Assembly: GCA_017535315.1 (NCBI GenBank) | Contig: JAFXUD010000087.1 | Coordinates: 27,298 to 91,297, forward strand | Origin: Victivallales bacterium | GTDB lineage: Bacteria > Verrucomicrobiota > Lentisphaeria > Oligosphaerales > Oligosphaeraceae | DNA: 64,000 nucleotides | Direction of reading: 5' to 3' | In this document: one piece after another, positions 17,352 to 25,869 of the stretch | Layout: every line of letters begins with the position of its first letter | Position numbering within the stretch: the first letter of the stretch is position 1 | Position numbers and translations under genes: made by a program | The notes under the pieces: model-generated | The model's input: the letters and a program-made list of their open reading frames with translations, nothing else | What the model was told of the DNA's origin: nothing | The model's database searches: none

Positions 17352-20300
17352 TCACTGCAGGATGACCAGATTGCGATTGGAGACGGCAGCCAGACCAGCA
17401 GCTCCAGAGGCGACCACAGGACGGAACTGGCTTGAGACATTGGTTTCAAAGGCGAACTTGCCTGTCACCTTACCGTTGGAATCCAGCTCATAGAGGAAGC
17501 CGTCGCGGCAGACGGTGTAGAGCTTGCCGTTATGTTCAGCCAAACCGCCAAGCCCCGAGGGTAGCTCCGTGCTCCACGCCACCTTCATTCCCTGCCCTAC
17601 GCGCACCACAGTACCGTTCTCAACGGCCACGGCGAAGCCATTGCCGCAAGAGGCCAGCTTCACGGGCACGCCGCCAAGCGGAATCGGGCTGATTTCGGGG
17701 GTCTGCTGCCTGTCCAGCGAGGTCATCACGTGGACGGCATTGTCCTCGCGTCCGCAGATGAAGACAGGCTTGCCGTCGCCGTTGATGTCGCAGACGATGG
17801 TGTCATAGTTCCAGGCACCGTTTGTACGCTGGAAGAGCAGCTTGCCCTCTGCGTTGATCATCTGGTGATAGTAATAGCCAGCGCCCAACATGATTTCATC
17901 GATGCCATCGCCATCGCAGTCTGCGGCGGCCCCGCTGATCATGTTGTGGTAGCACTTGAACGCCCAGAGCTTCTTGCCCGTCAGGTCGTAGGCGACCGCC
18001 ATCCAGCCCGTGGAGCCGACCACGAAACCAGACTCGCCCTTCGCATCCTTCTCCGCGCGTTTGAAGGGGAAGATGGTGGTGATGCGGCTGTAGATGCTGC
18101 TCTGCGTGGCAATCTGTTTGCCTGTCCCGTCATAAAGGCACCAATGGCTTTCGGGGTTCTTCACGTTGTTCAGGTCATAGCCGACCACCCAGAACTCCTG
18201 CCCCTTTGCGTCGATGATGGGGCAGACGACCGTTGCCGCACCCTCGCTGCTGACACTCCACGCCACCGTGCCATCTGGACGCACCACGCTGAAATTGCCA
18301 GCGATGTCCCCGACGCCGAAGCCACTCTTGCCGGCGGCGAAGGCCACGATTTCATTCTCCCACTGGATTTGATGCTTGACAAAGAGCTCCTCCGCCTCGC
18401 GTAGAGCGCACGGGGCAAAGGCAACAACCTCCCCTTTTGCCTCCCTGGGCAGCTCCACCACCTCGTCAAGGGCGATGTCCGTCGGTTCGGCAAAGCCCTT
18501 CTTCCAGGCGCCAATCTGCACAGAGCGCACGCCGAAGCCAATGACGCCATTCGGGCCCACGAAGAGCTGTTCGCCGTCAAAGGCGATGCCATTGCCTTGA
18601 TAGGGGCCCATAAGCACCAGCTGACCAGCCGCTGTCCACGCGCCGTCCGCCAGTTTACGCAGCTCTGCGCCAGCTTCGTGATTGAAGAAATGCGCGTTCC
18701 GCAGAACATCGCCAGAGTGCATGTCTGCACGTTGGCGGGAAAGCACCACGCGAACAACGGGGTCTGCATAGCAGTAGTCGTAATAGGCGCTGTTTTTGCC
18801 GGAGCTTGTCGGCTGGTCCTGGCTGGACAGCTCCAGCTCCGCGTCGCCACCATGGATGAAGAACTCCGTTGGCGAGGGGGTCTTCGGGAAGCCAGCGGGG
18901 TCGTAGATGTTGGCGCGCAGCTGGTCGATGGGCGTCGTGTCCGCCAACTGGTGGAACGAGATGGTCTGCGGATTCTCCCGCTTCATCTCTCCGAGGCTGC
19001 GCCAGCGGTATTCGGCAAGGAACTCCCCTGGCTCCCGCGCCTTAAGCTCGTCGATAATCCAGAAATCCCGTTTGGCGTTCCAGACGATGGTTCGCGTCCA
19101 GTCCGATGGTCCGTACTCTTCGGCGGTCACGCGCGTGACGGCGAAGCGCTTCGAGGGTGTCATCGCCTGTGCGCGGACTTGTCCCAGTGCGCCGCGGGCG
19201 GTGCCGTCGGGTCGGATGTGCTTTCCGTTCACGCTCAGGGAGAGGGTGTTGTGCTCCTCTGGACCATACAGGATGTAGTGGCCTTCGGTGAGCCAGACAT
19301 TGCGCCCGCGACCATAGCGGAGAATGGCGTTCAAATCGCAGTGGCCGTGCGGAGAGCGGTTAAGCCCCGAGGTCAAGAGGAAGTCGCCGTCGCCCTCCCA
19401 GCCGCTGCGGAAATAGGCCTTGTCCAGTATGGGGAAATCGTATTTGGGGGCCTTCCTCTGCTCCAGGCGGAAATCGTCCATCGGGAAGACCAGCAGGCCG
19501 TTGTAGTGGTCGCTGATGGGATACTCCTTGGTGAGGTCAATCCCGAACTCCTCGATTCTCTCCTTGTAAGCAGATGAAATCATGCGCTTTCCAATCAGGC
19601 TGAGGATGGCCTTGGAGTCGGGATCGTCGAAGATATCGACGGCGTAGCCGAGAATCTCCGTGGAGCCACCCGTCCCCATCGCCCCTGAATCACCGTAGCC
19701 TGGTGTGCGCATGGTCTGCGCCCACTGCGCCTTTGTATAGACGAAGTAGTCCTGCATGGCAGGCTTGCGGAAGAAGGCAAGGTCATACTTGCCCGAGGCC
19801 AGCGCAAAATTGATGAAGATGCTGGTGCAGAGGTGATGGTAGCCAGGTGCGTCCTCTGGTCCGATGGAGTGTGGCTCCACGCCAATCATCGCGTTCTCGG
19901 CGGCGGCCATCCAGTAGCGGGCTGGCTCGAAGTTGTAGCGGTGCAGGAGATATTCGCCAGAGAAGTAGCTGGTGCGCGAGGCGAAAATCGGATGGTTCGT
20001 GTAGTAGGTGACAATCCCCTTGTCGTAGTTCGCGTTCACGCCCGACATCTCCCAGTAGTTCATCGTGTCCTCGCCAATCTTGAGTGTCAAGCGCGCCGCA
20101 CGGGCACGGTCCTCCGCCGTGAAAAGGGGCGAATCCTCCATCCCCGCAAACTGCCAGACGGCGTTGTGCCACGAGAAGGTTGGCGGGCGGTCCGAAGTGT
20201 CCTTGAGCGTCCCGTAGAGCTCCTCGTACATCTTGAGCATCTCCGAGTAGATGTGCACGGCGGATTCGTCCCCCGTCCGCAGGAAATGGAGGTAGGGTAG

Positions 20301-20942
20301 CTTAAGGTTGTTGACGGCATACGTGCGTGGCAGCCACGCCTTTCCGTCCGTGAAAAGGTCGTAGAGCCGCTTAATCCACGTCTCACGGACGTTGTCCGAA
20401 ACTGGCTTCGCAGGGAAATCGGCGCACTGGATGAAGAAGGATAGCTGCTTCGGGTCCTTAAACTTCGCCGTCAGGGCGTCTGCCGCTTCCAGCACCGCCT
20501 CCTCCGTGGCGCCACCCAGGAAGACCGCGCCTGTCTTCCAGTCGTAGAGTTCGGGCAACACGCGCGTCTCCGCACCCTTTTGCACGGAAAGGATGCGCAA
20601 GGTGGCAAGCAGCCGCCTGCCAATCATGCTTCCGTTTCCCTTGCCAACGACAATCAAGGGTCGCCCCTCGGCGCGAGCCGCAGCGGTTTCCATAATGGGG
20701 AAGGTTATACTCCAGGCGGCTGCCAGCGTCTGCTGCACCGCCGTTTCGAGCCCCTTGTTTGCCAGCTCGCCTGCTTCAATCTTCACGATGGCCCCGCGTT
20801 CCAGGTTCAGTACCCTCTGCGGCTCCCATGCCTTGAAATCAGCTGGGAATGGAACGGATTTCACTCTTTTCAACGGCGCTGCAATTGTGTTCATCATGGC
20901 AAAAAGAAAGAAGATTAGGAAAAAACTTGGATGAGGTTTCAT
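17352..20942 (-). CDS. secreted heparinase II/III-like protein with C-terminal beta-propeller
   Basis: 1196 aa with a signal peptide (hydrophobic residues 7-22, MMNTIAA end). Residues about 150-500 form the alpha-toroid of polysaccharide lyase families; near residue 530, SPHGHCDLNAILRYGRG is the Hepar_II/III-like catalytic motif (His and Asp), followed by HNTLSLSVNG and the beta-sandwich (FWIIDELKAREPGEF). From about 790 a beta-propeller follows, with FG-GAP-like calcium motifs DCDGDGIDEI and DINGDGKPVF and Trp-docking-like strands (TVAWSVSSEG, LWAFKCYHNM). The lyase part would degrade uronic-acid polysaccharides; the propeller may bind substrate or surface. Specificity is unknown. tatC follows after 4 nt. 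There is no Arg-Arg motif in the signal peptide, so it is not an obvious Tat substrate. Confidence 0.88.
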   Translation of the reverse strand: MKPHPSFFLIFFLFAMMNTIAAPLKRVKSVPFPADFKAWEPQRVLNLERGAIVKIEAGELANKGLETAVQQTLAAAWSITFPIMETAAARAEGRPLIVVGKGNGSMIGRRLLATLRILSVQKGAETRVLPELYDWKTGAVFLGGATEEAVLEAADALTAKFKDPKQLSFFIQCADFPAKPVSDNVRETWIKRLYDLFTDGKAWLPRTYAVNNLKLPYLHFLRTGDESAVHIYSEMLKMYEELYGTLKDTSDRPPTFSWHNAVWQFAGMEDSPLFTAEDRARAARLTLKIGEDTMNYWEMSGVNANYDKGIVTYYTNHPIFASRTSYFSGEYLLHRYNFEPARYWMAAAENAMIGVEPHSIGPEDAPGYHHLCTSIFINFALASGKYDLAFFRKPAMQDYFVYTKAQWAQTMRTPGYGDSGAMGTGGSTEILGYAVDIFDDPDSKAILSLIGKRMISSAYKERIEEFGIDLTKEYPISDHYNGLLVFPMDDFRLEQRKAPKYDFPILDKAYFRSGWEGDGDFLLTSGLNRSPHGHCDLNAILRYGRGRNVWLTEGHYILYGPEEHNTLSLSVNGKHIRPDGTARGALGQVRAQAMTPSKRFAVTRVTAEEYGPSDWTRTIVWNAKRDFWIIDELKAREPGEFLAEYRWRSLGEMKRENPQTISFHQLADTTPIDQLRANIYDPAGFPKTPSPTEFFIHGGDAELELSSQDQPTSSGKNSAYYDYCYADPVVRVVLSRQRADMHSGDVLRNAHFFNHEAGAELRKLADGAWTAAGQLVLMGPYQGNGIAFDGEQLFVGPNGVIGFGVRSVQIGAWKKGFAEPTDIALDEVVELPREAKGEVVAFAPCALREAEELFVKHQIQWENEIVAFAAGKSGFGVGDIAGNFSVVRPDGTVAWSVSSEGAATVVCPIIDAKGQEFWVVGYDLNNVKNPESHWCLYDGTGKQIATQSSIYSRITTIFPFKRAEKDAKGESGFVVGSTGWMAVAYDLTGKKLWAFKCYHNMISGAAADCDGDGIDEIMLGAGYYYHQMINAEGKLLFQRTNGAWNYDTIVCDINGDGKPVFICGREDNAVHVMTSLDRQQTPEISPIPLGGVPVKLASCGNGFAVAVENGTVVRVGQGMKVAWSTELPSGLGGLAEHNGKLYTVCRDGFLYELDSNGKVTGKFAFETNVSSQFRPVVASGAAGLAAVSNRNLVILQ

Positions 20943-21036
20943 AAATGTATGTAGTTGGCTGTTTTTTCATTTATTACAAACACGATGTCTATGGTCTTTG
21001 GAATAATGTAACATTGATTTGAGTTTTGTCCAAGAA

Positions 21037-21080
21037 TAAAAGGGATAAATAGGGATAAAAGGGATGGAAGGGATAAAAGC
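21037..21080. repeat. degenerate tandem AGGGATAAA tract
   Basis: Four or five copies of a degenerate 8-10-bp unit (AAAAGGGATAAAT, AGGGATAAAA, GGGATGGAA, GGGATAAAAG) in the 324-nt gap between the divergent lyase-like gene and the ABC permease. It resembles the G-rich half of the fold-back elements elsewhere, but no complementary C-rich half is visible. Confidence 0.8.
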
Positions 21081-21141
21081 AATCAAATGAGGGGCTTCTT
21101 GGCAAAAATGCACCGTTCCACACAAAAAAGTGTGATTGCGA

Positions 21142-21170
21142 TTGGAAAAGTGAAACAGATTTGGTATAAT
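21142..21170 (+). promoter_or_regulatory. sigma-70-like promoter of the ABC permease operon
   Basis: TTGGAA (21142-21147), a 17-nt spacer and a perfect TATAAT (21165-21170) preceded by TGG. The start codon is about 97 nt downstream, leaving a leader of about 90 nt in which no clear structure was recognised. Confidence 0.65.
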
Positions 21171-21266
21171 ATTGTAAATAGGATTGTGTCATCAACACGC
21201 CCTGTCCCTCTTGATAGATGACGACAGGCGACCAGCAATAACCTCGCAAAAATCCAGACTACCATC

Positions 21267-22679
21267 ATGAAAGCCTTCTCGGCAATAGTTCTCCAGACCA
21301 TACGCTCCGCCATCCGAGCTAAAGTTTTCCACGTGCTTTTCGCGCTCATCATCCTTGCGGTCTTTCTTCTTCCTGTAACGGTATCGGGAGACGGTACGGC
21401 GAAGGGCCTCGTCCAGATTTCCATCACCTATTCGCTGGGCGTAGTGGTGGCGCTCATCTCGACGACCACGTTGTGGCTCTCCTGCTCGCAACTCTCGCGT
21501 GAAATCGAGACCTACAACATCCACCTGGTGGTGGCCAAGCCCTGCCCCAAATGGAAACTCTGGTTGGGCAAGTGGTTCGGCATCTTCATCATGCACACGC
21601 TGATTCTGCTCGTCTCCGCCACGCTAATCTTCGCCCTCATCCAGTACCGCGTTTACCGCGACACCGCTAAAGGGCGCTTCTCCAAGCAGGAGATTGAGCA
21701 GCTGAACAAGGAGACCCGCGTGGGACGCCGCTCCTTCCGCCCCGACCCGACCAAATTCGACGAGGCCGTCGAGCGCGAGTACGCCCGCAAGAAGGCGGAA
21801 GGCACCCTCACAGGCAACGAAGAGAGCGACAAGGCGGAAATCCGTCGCCAGCTCGTCGCCAAGGAGGGCGAAGTCGCTCCAGGTACCGCAAAGACCTGGG
21901 TATTCAAAGGCGTCACAGGCAAAGGGGAACTTTACCTCCGCTACCGAATCTACTCTGGCTCCACCTCGGCGATGGATCAGAAGACCATGCCTGGACTCTG
22001 GGGGGTGCGCGCGCCAGATGCACCGCCGACCGTGGCCGACCCATTCGTCTATATGCTGACCAGCTCCATGGGCGGCACCTTCCAGGAGGTGCGCATCAAC
22101 AACGAAGCCATCGACAAGGTCAACGGCAACACCGTCTCCATCCGCTACGTCAACCCGCCCAAGGAGGCGGAGGAGTGGCAGGGCGTTGAGGGAGCTTCTG
22201 CCATGTTCCAGCTCAAGGACGGCCCCATCCTCATGGTGGCGGTCTCCTCCTTCCTGGAGAACTACTGCCGCGCCATGCTGCTGGCCATCTTTCAGATTGC
22301 CTTCCTGGCAGCCCTGGGGTGCGCGGTCAGCGCCGCCTTCTCCACGCCAGTCGCCGCCTTCGTCGCCGTCACCTACCTGCTCATCGGCCTGGCCGTCCGC
22401 CCCGCCATTGACGCACCTCTGCAGAACGACGACGGCTCCTACCGCTACAAGGGCTTCCATGACAAGGCTGCCCATTACCTGGCGATTGGCGTCGGGCAGA
22501 TCGTGGTCTCCGTCGATGACCTGGACGCCACCTCGGCATTGGCAAACGGCCGCCTGGTGGAAAACAGCCGTCTCCTCTACTCCTTCTTCACCTTGCTGCT
22601 CCTCCGCACAGGGTTGATTTCCGCCGTCGGTCTCTGGATCATCTACAAGCGTGAACTGGGAGCCGTCATCAGGAGATAA
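21267..22679 (+). CDS. ABC-2-type transporter permease
   Basis: 470 aa. The N terminus (SAIVLQTIRSAIRAKVFHVLF) and TM1 are ABC-2 permease-like; LSREIETYNIHLVVAKPCPKWKLWLGKW matches the coupling-helix region (REIExxTxxxLLxxPxxRWxxxLGK) of ABC-2 membrane proteins. Two TMs precede a large soluble, charged domain (about 140-320) rich in Lys/Glu, then four TMs complete the protein. The large extracytoplasmic insert is unusual for simple drug exporters and suggests a substrate- or partner-binding role. No ATPase is adjacent, so it must use one encoded elsewhere. It is followed after 56 nt by a membrane-anchored helical-repeat protein, probably in the same transcript. Confidence 0.85.
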   Translation: MKAFSAIVLQTIRSAIRAKVFHVLFALIILAVFLLPVTVSGDGTAKGLVQISITYSLGVVVALISTTTLWLSCSQLSREIETYNIHLVVAKPCPKWKLWLGKWFGIFIMHTLILLVSATLIFALIQYRVYRDTAKGRFSKQEIEQLNKETRVGRRSFRPDPTKFDEAVEREYARKKAEGTLTGNEESDKAEIRRQLVAKEGEVAPGTAKTWVFKGVTGKGELYLRYRIYSGSTSAMDQKTMPGLWGVRAPDAPPTVADPFVYMLTSSMGGTFQEVRINNEAIDKVNGNTVSIRYVNPPKEAEEWQGVEGASAMFQLKDGPILMVAVSSFLENYCRAMLLAIFQIAFLAALGCAVSAAFSTPVAAFVAVTYLLIGLAVRPAIDAPLQNDDGSYRYKGFHDKAAHYLAIGVGQIVVSVDDLDATSALANGRLVENSRLLYSFFTLLLLRTGLISAVGLWIIYKRELGAVIRR

Positions 22680-22735
22680 GGTGTTTGATTCCTCCTACCT
22701 TGTCACGATTTCATCCATAACACATAAAAGTCGCA

Positions 22736-24352
22736 ATGAAAAAGACACCCATTCAATTTCTATGCTTCTTTGCAGCCCTGGTCGTGCTGGCGTTTGCGCT
22801 GTCGATTCTGCAGGGACGCATGAACGCCATACGCTACAATGACAAGCTGACGGACGTGGACCCGCTGGAGAACGCACCACCCCTGGTGGCCTTCACCAGT
22901 GTCGCGCTGGGCGGATTCCGCGGCCTGGCCGCCGACCTGCTCTGGCTCCGTTCCAGCGCCATGCAGGACGAAGGCAAGTACTATGAAATGGTGCAGCTTG
23001 CCGACTGGATCATCAAGCTCCAGCCGCGCAACACCTCCTCCCATGCCTTCCTGGCGTGGAACATGGCGTACAACGTCTCCGTCACCTTCACGAGCTTCGA
23101 AGACCGCTGGCGCTGGGTCAAGCGCGGCATTGAGCTCATCCGTGACGAAGGGCTGGCCCTGAACCCAGGCGACCCCGAGCTCTTCCGCCAACTTGGCTGG
23201 ATCTACCAGCACAAGATGGGCAAGGACCTCGATGATGCCAACCGCTACTACAAGACGGAGTTTGCCAAGGAAATGATCCGTCTTTTCGCCGACTACTATG
23301 GACGCTGGGACGAGCTCATCAACGCCCCTACCAACGAGGAGAAGCTCCGTGCCGCCCTAAATGGCAGCAACGAGTTCTGGCGCATCATCAACAAATACAA
23401 CTACCCCAACTTCGCGGCCTTCGAGCAGCGCTTCCGCGAACTGGCCGTCATTCCGCCCGATGTAAAGAAAGAACTGGATGAACTCGGCATCGCCGACACT
23501 GTTGAAATCTGCCTGCGCTACCGCTGGATGACCCAGAAATACCGTCTCGACCCAGCCTATCTGAAAAAACTCAACGAAACCTTCGGCGAACTGGACTACC
23601 GCCTTCCCGAAGCACACGCCATCTACTGGGCGGAAAAGGGTCGCGAGCAATGGACAGCTGACAAGGACAAGTTCAAGAAGCTTTCCTGCGACCGCATGAT
23701 CTTCCAGTCACTGGCTGCCGCCTTTGGAACTGGACGCCTGGTTTACCTGAAGAAGCTGGAACACCTGGAGATGACCCCCAACATAAAAATCGTCGATGCA
23801 GTCAACCGCGCCTACCAGGAGGCCTGGGAGCAGCACGGTGAAAACACCGTCGGCGGCGCCTACGGCAACTTCCTCGTCGATGCAGTCGTCACGCTCTACA
23901 AATTCGGCGAGAAGAAAAAGGCGGAAGAGTACCGCAAAATCGGCGCATCCTACAAGCGCTACGGTGACCGCTTCACCAAATATCCGCTGGATGAATTCGT
24001 ACTGAAGGAACTGGCCGAAGACATGAAGGTGGCCTCCTACCCCGTCGCCCAGGGCACTGTGCAGAGTTATCTGATGAACTCCTACTACCAGAGCGCCATC
24101 GGTGAAGAAGAGGTTGCGGGCAACTACGCCCTCATCGCCAAGCAACTCTACGACCGCTACCAGAAGTTCGTCGAAGGCACCGAAAAGCGTCGCGCCCTGC
24201 CCAGCTGGAAGCAGATGGCCAAAACCAGCCTTGAAATCACCAAGCAGCGCATCCCACCCGTGCTTGCCAAGGAGCTTGAGGCAAAACGCCCCAAGGACGG
24301 CGAGGTCTTCATCCCCGAAGCCAAGGATATCGAGGCCCCCGAGGTCAAGTAG
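22736..24352 (+). CDS. membrane-anchored TPR-like protein, function unknown
   Basis: 538 aa: one N-terminal membrane anchor (about residues 7-27), then an entirely soluble helical protein. Helix-turn-helix pairs such as YYEMVQLADWIIKLQPRNTSSHAFLAWNM and ALNPGDPELFRQLGWIYQHKM fit degenerate TPRs (the P-x-x-P and W-x-Y positions are right). The region after 330 is Lys/Glu/Tyr-rich helix with repeated YKKxGE-like segments. It is expected to project into the periplasm. No enzyme motif is seen. Close linkage to the ABC-2 permease suggests an accessory or scaffold role for that exporter; this is inference only. Confidence 0.75.
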   Translation: MKKTPIQFLCFFAALVVLAFALSILQGRMNAIRYNDKLTDVDPLENAPPLVAFTSVALGGFRGLAADLLWLRSSAMQDEGKYYEMVQLADWIIKLQPRNTSSHAFLAWNMAYNVSVTFTSFEDRWRWVKRGIELIRDEGLALNPGDPELFRQLGWIYQHKMGKDLDDANRYYKTEFAKEMIRLFADYYGRWDELINAPTNEEKLRAALNGSNEFWRIINKYNYPNFAAFEQRFRELAVIPPDVKKELDELGIADTVEICLRYRWMTQKYRLDPAYLKKLNETFGELDYRLPEAHAIYWAEKGREQWTADKDKFKKLSCDRMIFQSLAAAFGTGRLVYLKKLEHLEMTPNIKIVDAVNRAYQEAWEQHGENTVGGAYGNFLVDAVVTLYKFGEKKKAEEYRKIGASYKRYGDRFTKYPLDEFVLKELAEDMKVASYPVAQGTVQSYLMNSYYQSAIGEEEVAGNYALIAKQLYDRYQKFVEGTEKRRALPSWKQMAKTSLEITKQRIPPVLAKELEAKRPKDGEVFIPEAKDIEAPEVK

Positions 24353-24353
24353 T

Positions 24354-24528
24354 GGTTAGAGGCTAGGGATTAGGGGCTAGGGATTAGGGGCTAGGGATTA
24401 GGGCTTATTTTACACGTCCAATACGCTTTGGGCTAGGAGCTAGGGATTAGGAGCTAGGGATTAGGGTGGAGGAGTAATATGGCTGTACTACCACATACTA
24501 ATCCCTCCCCCCTCGTCCCTAACCCCTT
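24354..24528. repeat. fold-back simple-sequence element (GGGGCTAGGGATTA unit)
   Basis: Three copies of the 14-bp unit GGGGCTAGGGATTA (24354-24404), further GGAGCTAGGGATTA copies (24430-24472), then a C-rich tract at 24497-24528 (CTAATCCCTCC...GTCCCTAACCCC) that is the reverse complement of the same motif. It fills the gap between the helical-repeat protein and the amidohydrolase and could form a long imperfect hairpin in the transcript. Confidence 0.88.
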
Positions 24529-24534
24529 TTTATT

Positions 24535-25353
24535 ATGAAAATCTTCGACACCCACACCCACGTATTCCCAGATAAGATCGCACACCAGGCGGTTGCTCAC
24601 CTGCGGGAGCTTGCCAATGGCATCCCAGCCTTTACCGATGGCACGGCGGGTGATTTGGCGCAGAAGACAGCACAGGTAGGCTACAGTGGCTGGATGAACT
24701 GCCCTGTGGTAACCCGTCCAGGTCAGGCGAAGTCAGTGAACGCCTGGGCTGCCGCCCTCAATCATTGGCCGCACCTTTCACTTGGCGGCCTCCATCCCGA
24801 TGACGATGATAAAATCGGGCTGCTTACACACATTCAGGAACTGGGATTGCACGGCGTGAAACTGCACCCTGAGTATCAGGAGTTTCAGCTGGACGATGCA
24901 CGCATGGAGCCTGTATGGAACTACTGCGAAATACACGAGCTGCCCGTTCTCATCCACGCAGGCGAGGACATCGGCTTCAAACCACCTTATCATTCGAATC
25001 CAAAGGCTTTCGTGGAGCTTGCCAGACGCCACCCTGCCCTGACGATTGTCGCCGCTCATTCAGGCGGCTGGAAGCTCTGGGACGAGGTAGAAGAGTTCTT
25101 CCCTACAGGCGCGAACCTCTTCATTGACACCTCCTTCTCCCTCCCGTTTATGAAAGACCACGGCCAAATGGCGCGCGTCATCCGCAAAGTCGGCCTAAAA
25201 AATGTGCTTTTCGGCACGGATTCCCCCTGGCAGGAGCTGTCCGAGGCCATCCACGACATTGCCACCTGTGGTCTGACGGACGATGAATTGCAGGATATCT
25301 TCTGGAACAACGCCAGACGCGTCTGGAAGCACTGCCCAGAGCTGCAGGCATAA
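24535..25353 (+). CDS. amidohydrolase-2 family TIM-barrel hydrolase
   Basis: 272 aa. MKIFDTHTHVFP supplies the first metal ligands (HxH), GVKLHPEYQ and VLIHAGED give the barrel His residues, IVAAHSGGW the next His, and LFGTDSPW the catalytic Asp of the PF04909 family. Members are hydrolases or decarboxylases of small cyclic amides and acids, or simple metal-dependent deacylases; substrate unknown. No export signal. It is immediately followed (1 nt) by the GGQ protein gene. A distant relative with a similar layout lies at 56868-57659. The ATG directly follows the C-rich half of the fold-back element, and no clear Shine-Dalgarno is visible. Confidence 0.9.
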   Translation: MKIFDTHTHVFPDKIAHQAVAHLRELANGIPAFTDGTAGDLAQKTAQVGYSGWMNCPVVTRPGQAKSVNAWAAALNHWPHLSLGGLHPDDDDKIGLLTHIQELGLHGVKLHPEYQEFQLDDARMEPVWNYCEIHELPVLIHAGEDIGFKPPYHSNPKAFVELARRHPALTIVAAHSGGWKLWDEVEEFFPTGANLFIDTSFSLPFMKDHGQMARVIRKVGLKNVLFGTDSPWQELSEAIHDIATCGLTDDELQDIFWNNARRVWKHCPELQA

Positions 25354-25354
25354 T

Positions 25355-25846
25355 ATGGACACGCAAGAACGCAACGCTTGGCTCTCCCTCGACGAAGAGG
25401 CCCTGGCAAAACAGTGCCGTATCGACACCTGCCGCGGCACAGGTCCTGGAGGGCAGAAGCGCAACAAAACCTCCTCCATGGTCAGGCTACTGCATTTGCC
25501 AAGCGGCATCCTCTCGGAAAATGACGAAACGCGTTCGCAGCACCTGAACCGCATCTACGCCATCCGCAATCTGCGCATGAAACTAGCGCTAGGCGTGCGC
25601 CTGCCCGCTGAAAACGGCCCCATTGGCGAGCCACCAGGTGTAAACTCCGACCGCTATGCCCTCTGGCTGGCACGCATTTTAGATGCCCTTGAAGCCGTGG
25701 AATACCGCCTCTCCGATGCCGCCCCCGTCACTGGTCTCGGCACAGGAAAACTCGTCAAGGAGCTCGCCAAAAACCCTGCGGTCTGGCAATTCGTCAACTC
25801 ACGCCGCACCGCCTTCGAGCTGCCACTCCTGAAAACGCCACGTTAG
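25355..25846 (+). CDS. stand-alone RF-1 domain (GGQ) peptidyl-tRNA hydrolase-like protein
   Basis: 163 aa from the ATG at 25355; the open frame extends back into the amidohydrolase gene, but the GGQ domain begins normally after this ATG (the stop of the upstream gene is 1 nt before it). CRGTGPGGQKRNKTSSMVRL is the catalytic loop of class-I release factors, and RSQHLNRIYAIRNLRMKL continues the domain. It lacks the codon-recognition domains of RF1/RF2. Such short proteins act as ribosome-rescue hydrolases (ArfB-like, PrfH-like), but the C-terminal extension here is not the basic ArfB tail, so the exact role is uncertain. Confidence 0.88.
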   Translation: MDTQERNAWLSLDEEALAKQCRIDTCRGTGPGGQKRNKTSSMVRLLHLPSGILSENDETRSQHLNRIYAIRNLRMKLALGVRLPAENGPIGEPPGVNSDRYALWLARILDALEAVEYRLSDAAPVTGLGTGKLVKELAKNPAVWQFVNSRRTAFELPLLKTPR

Positions 25847-25869
25847 CGCTGCGCTTTTCAAGCACCAAC

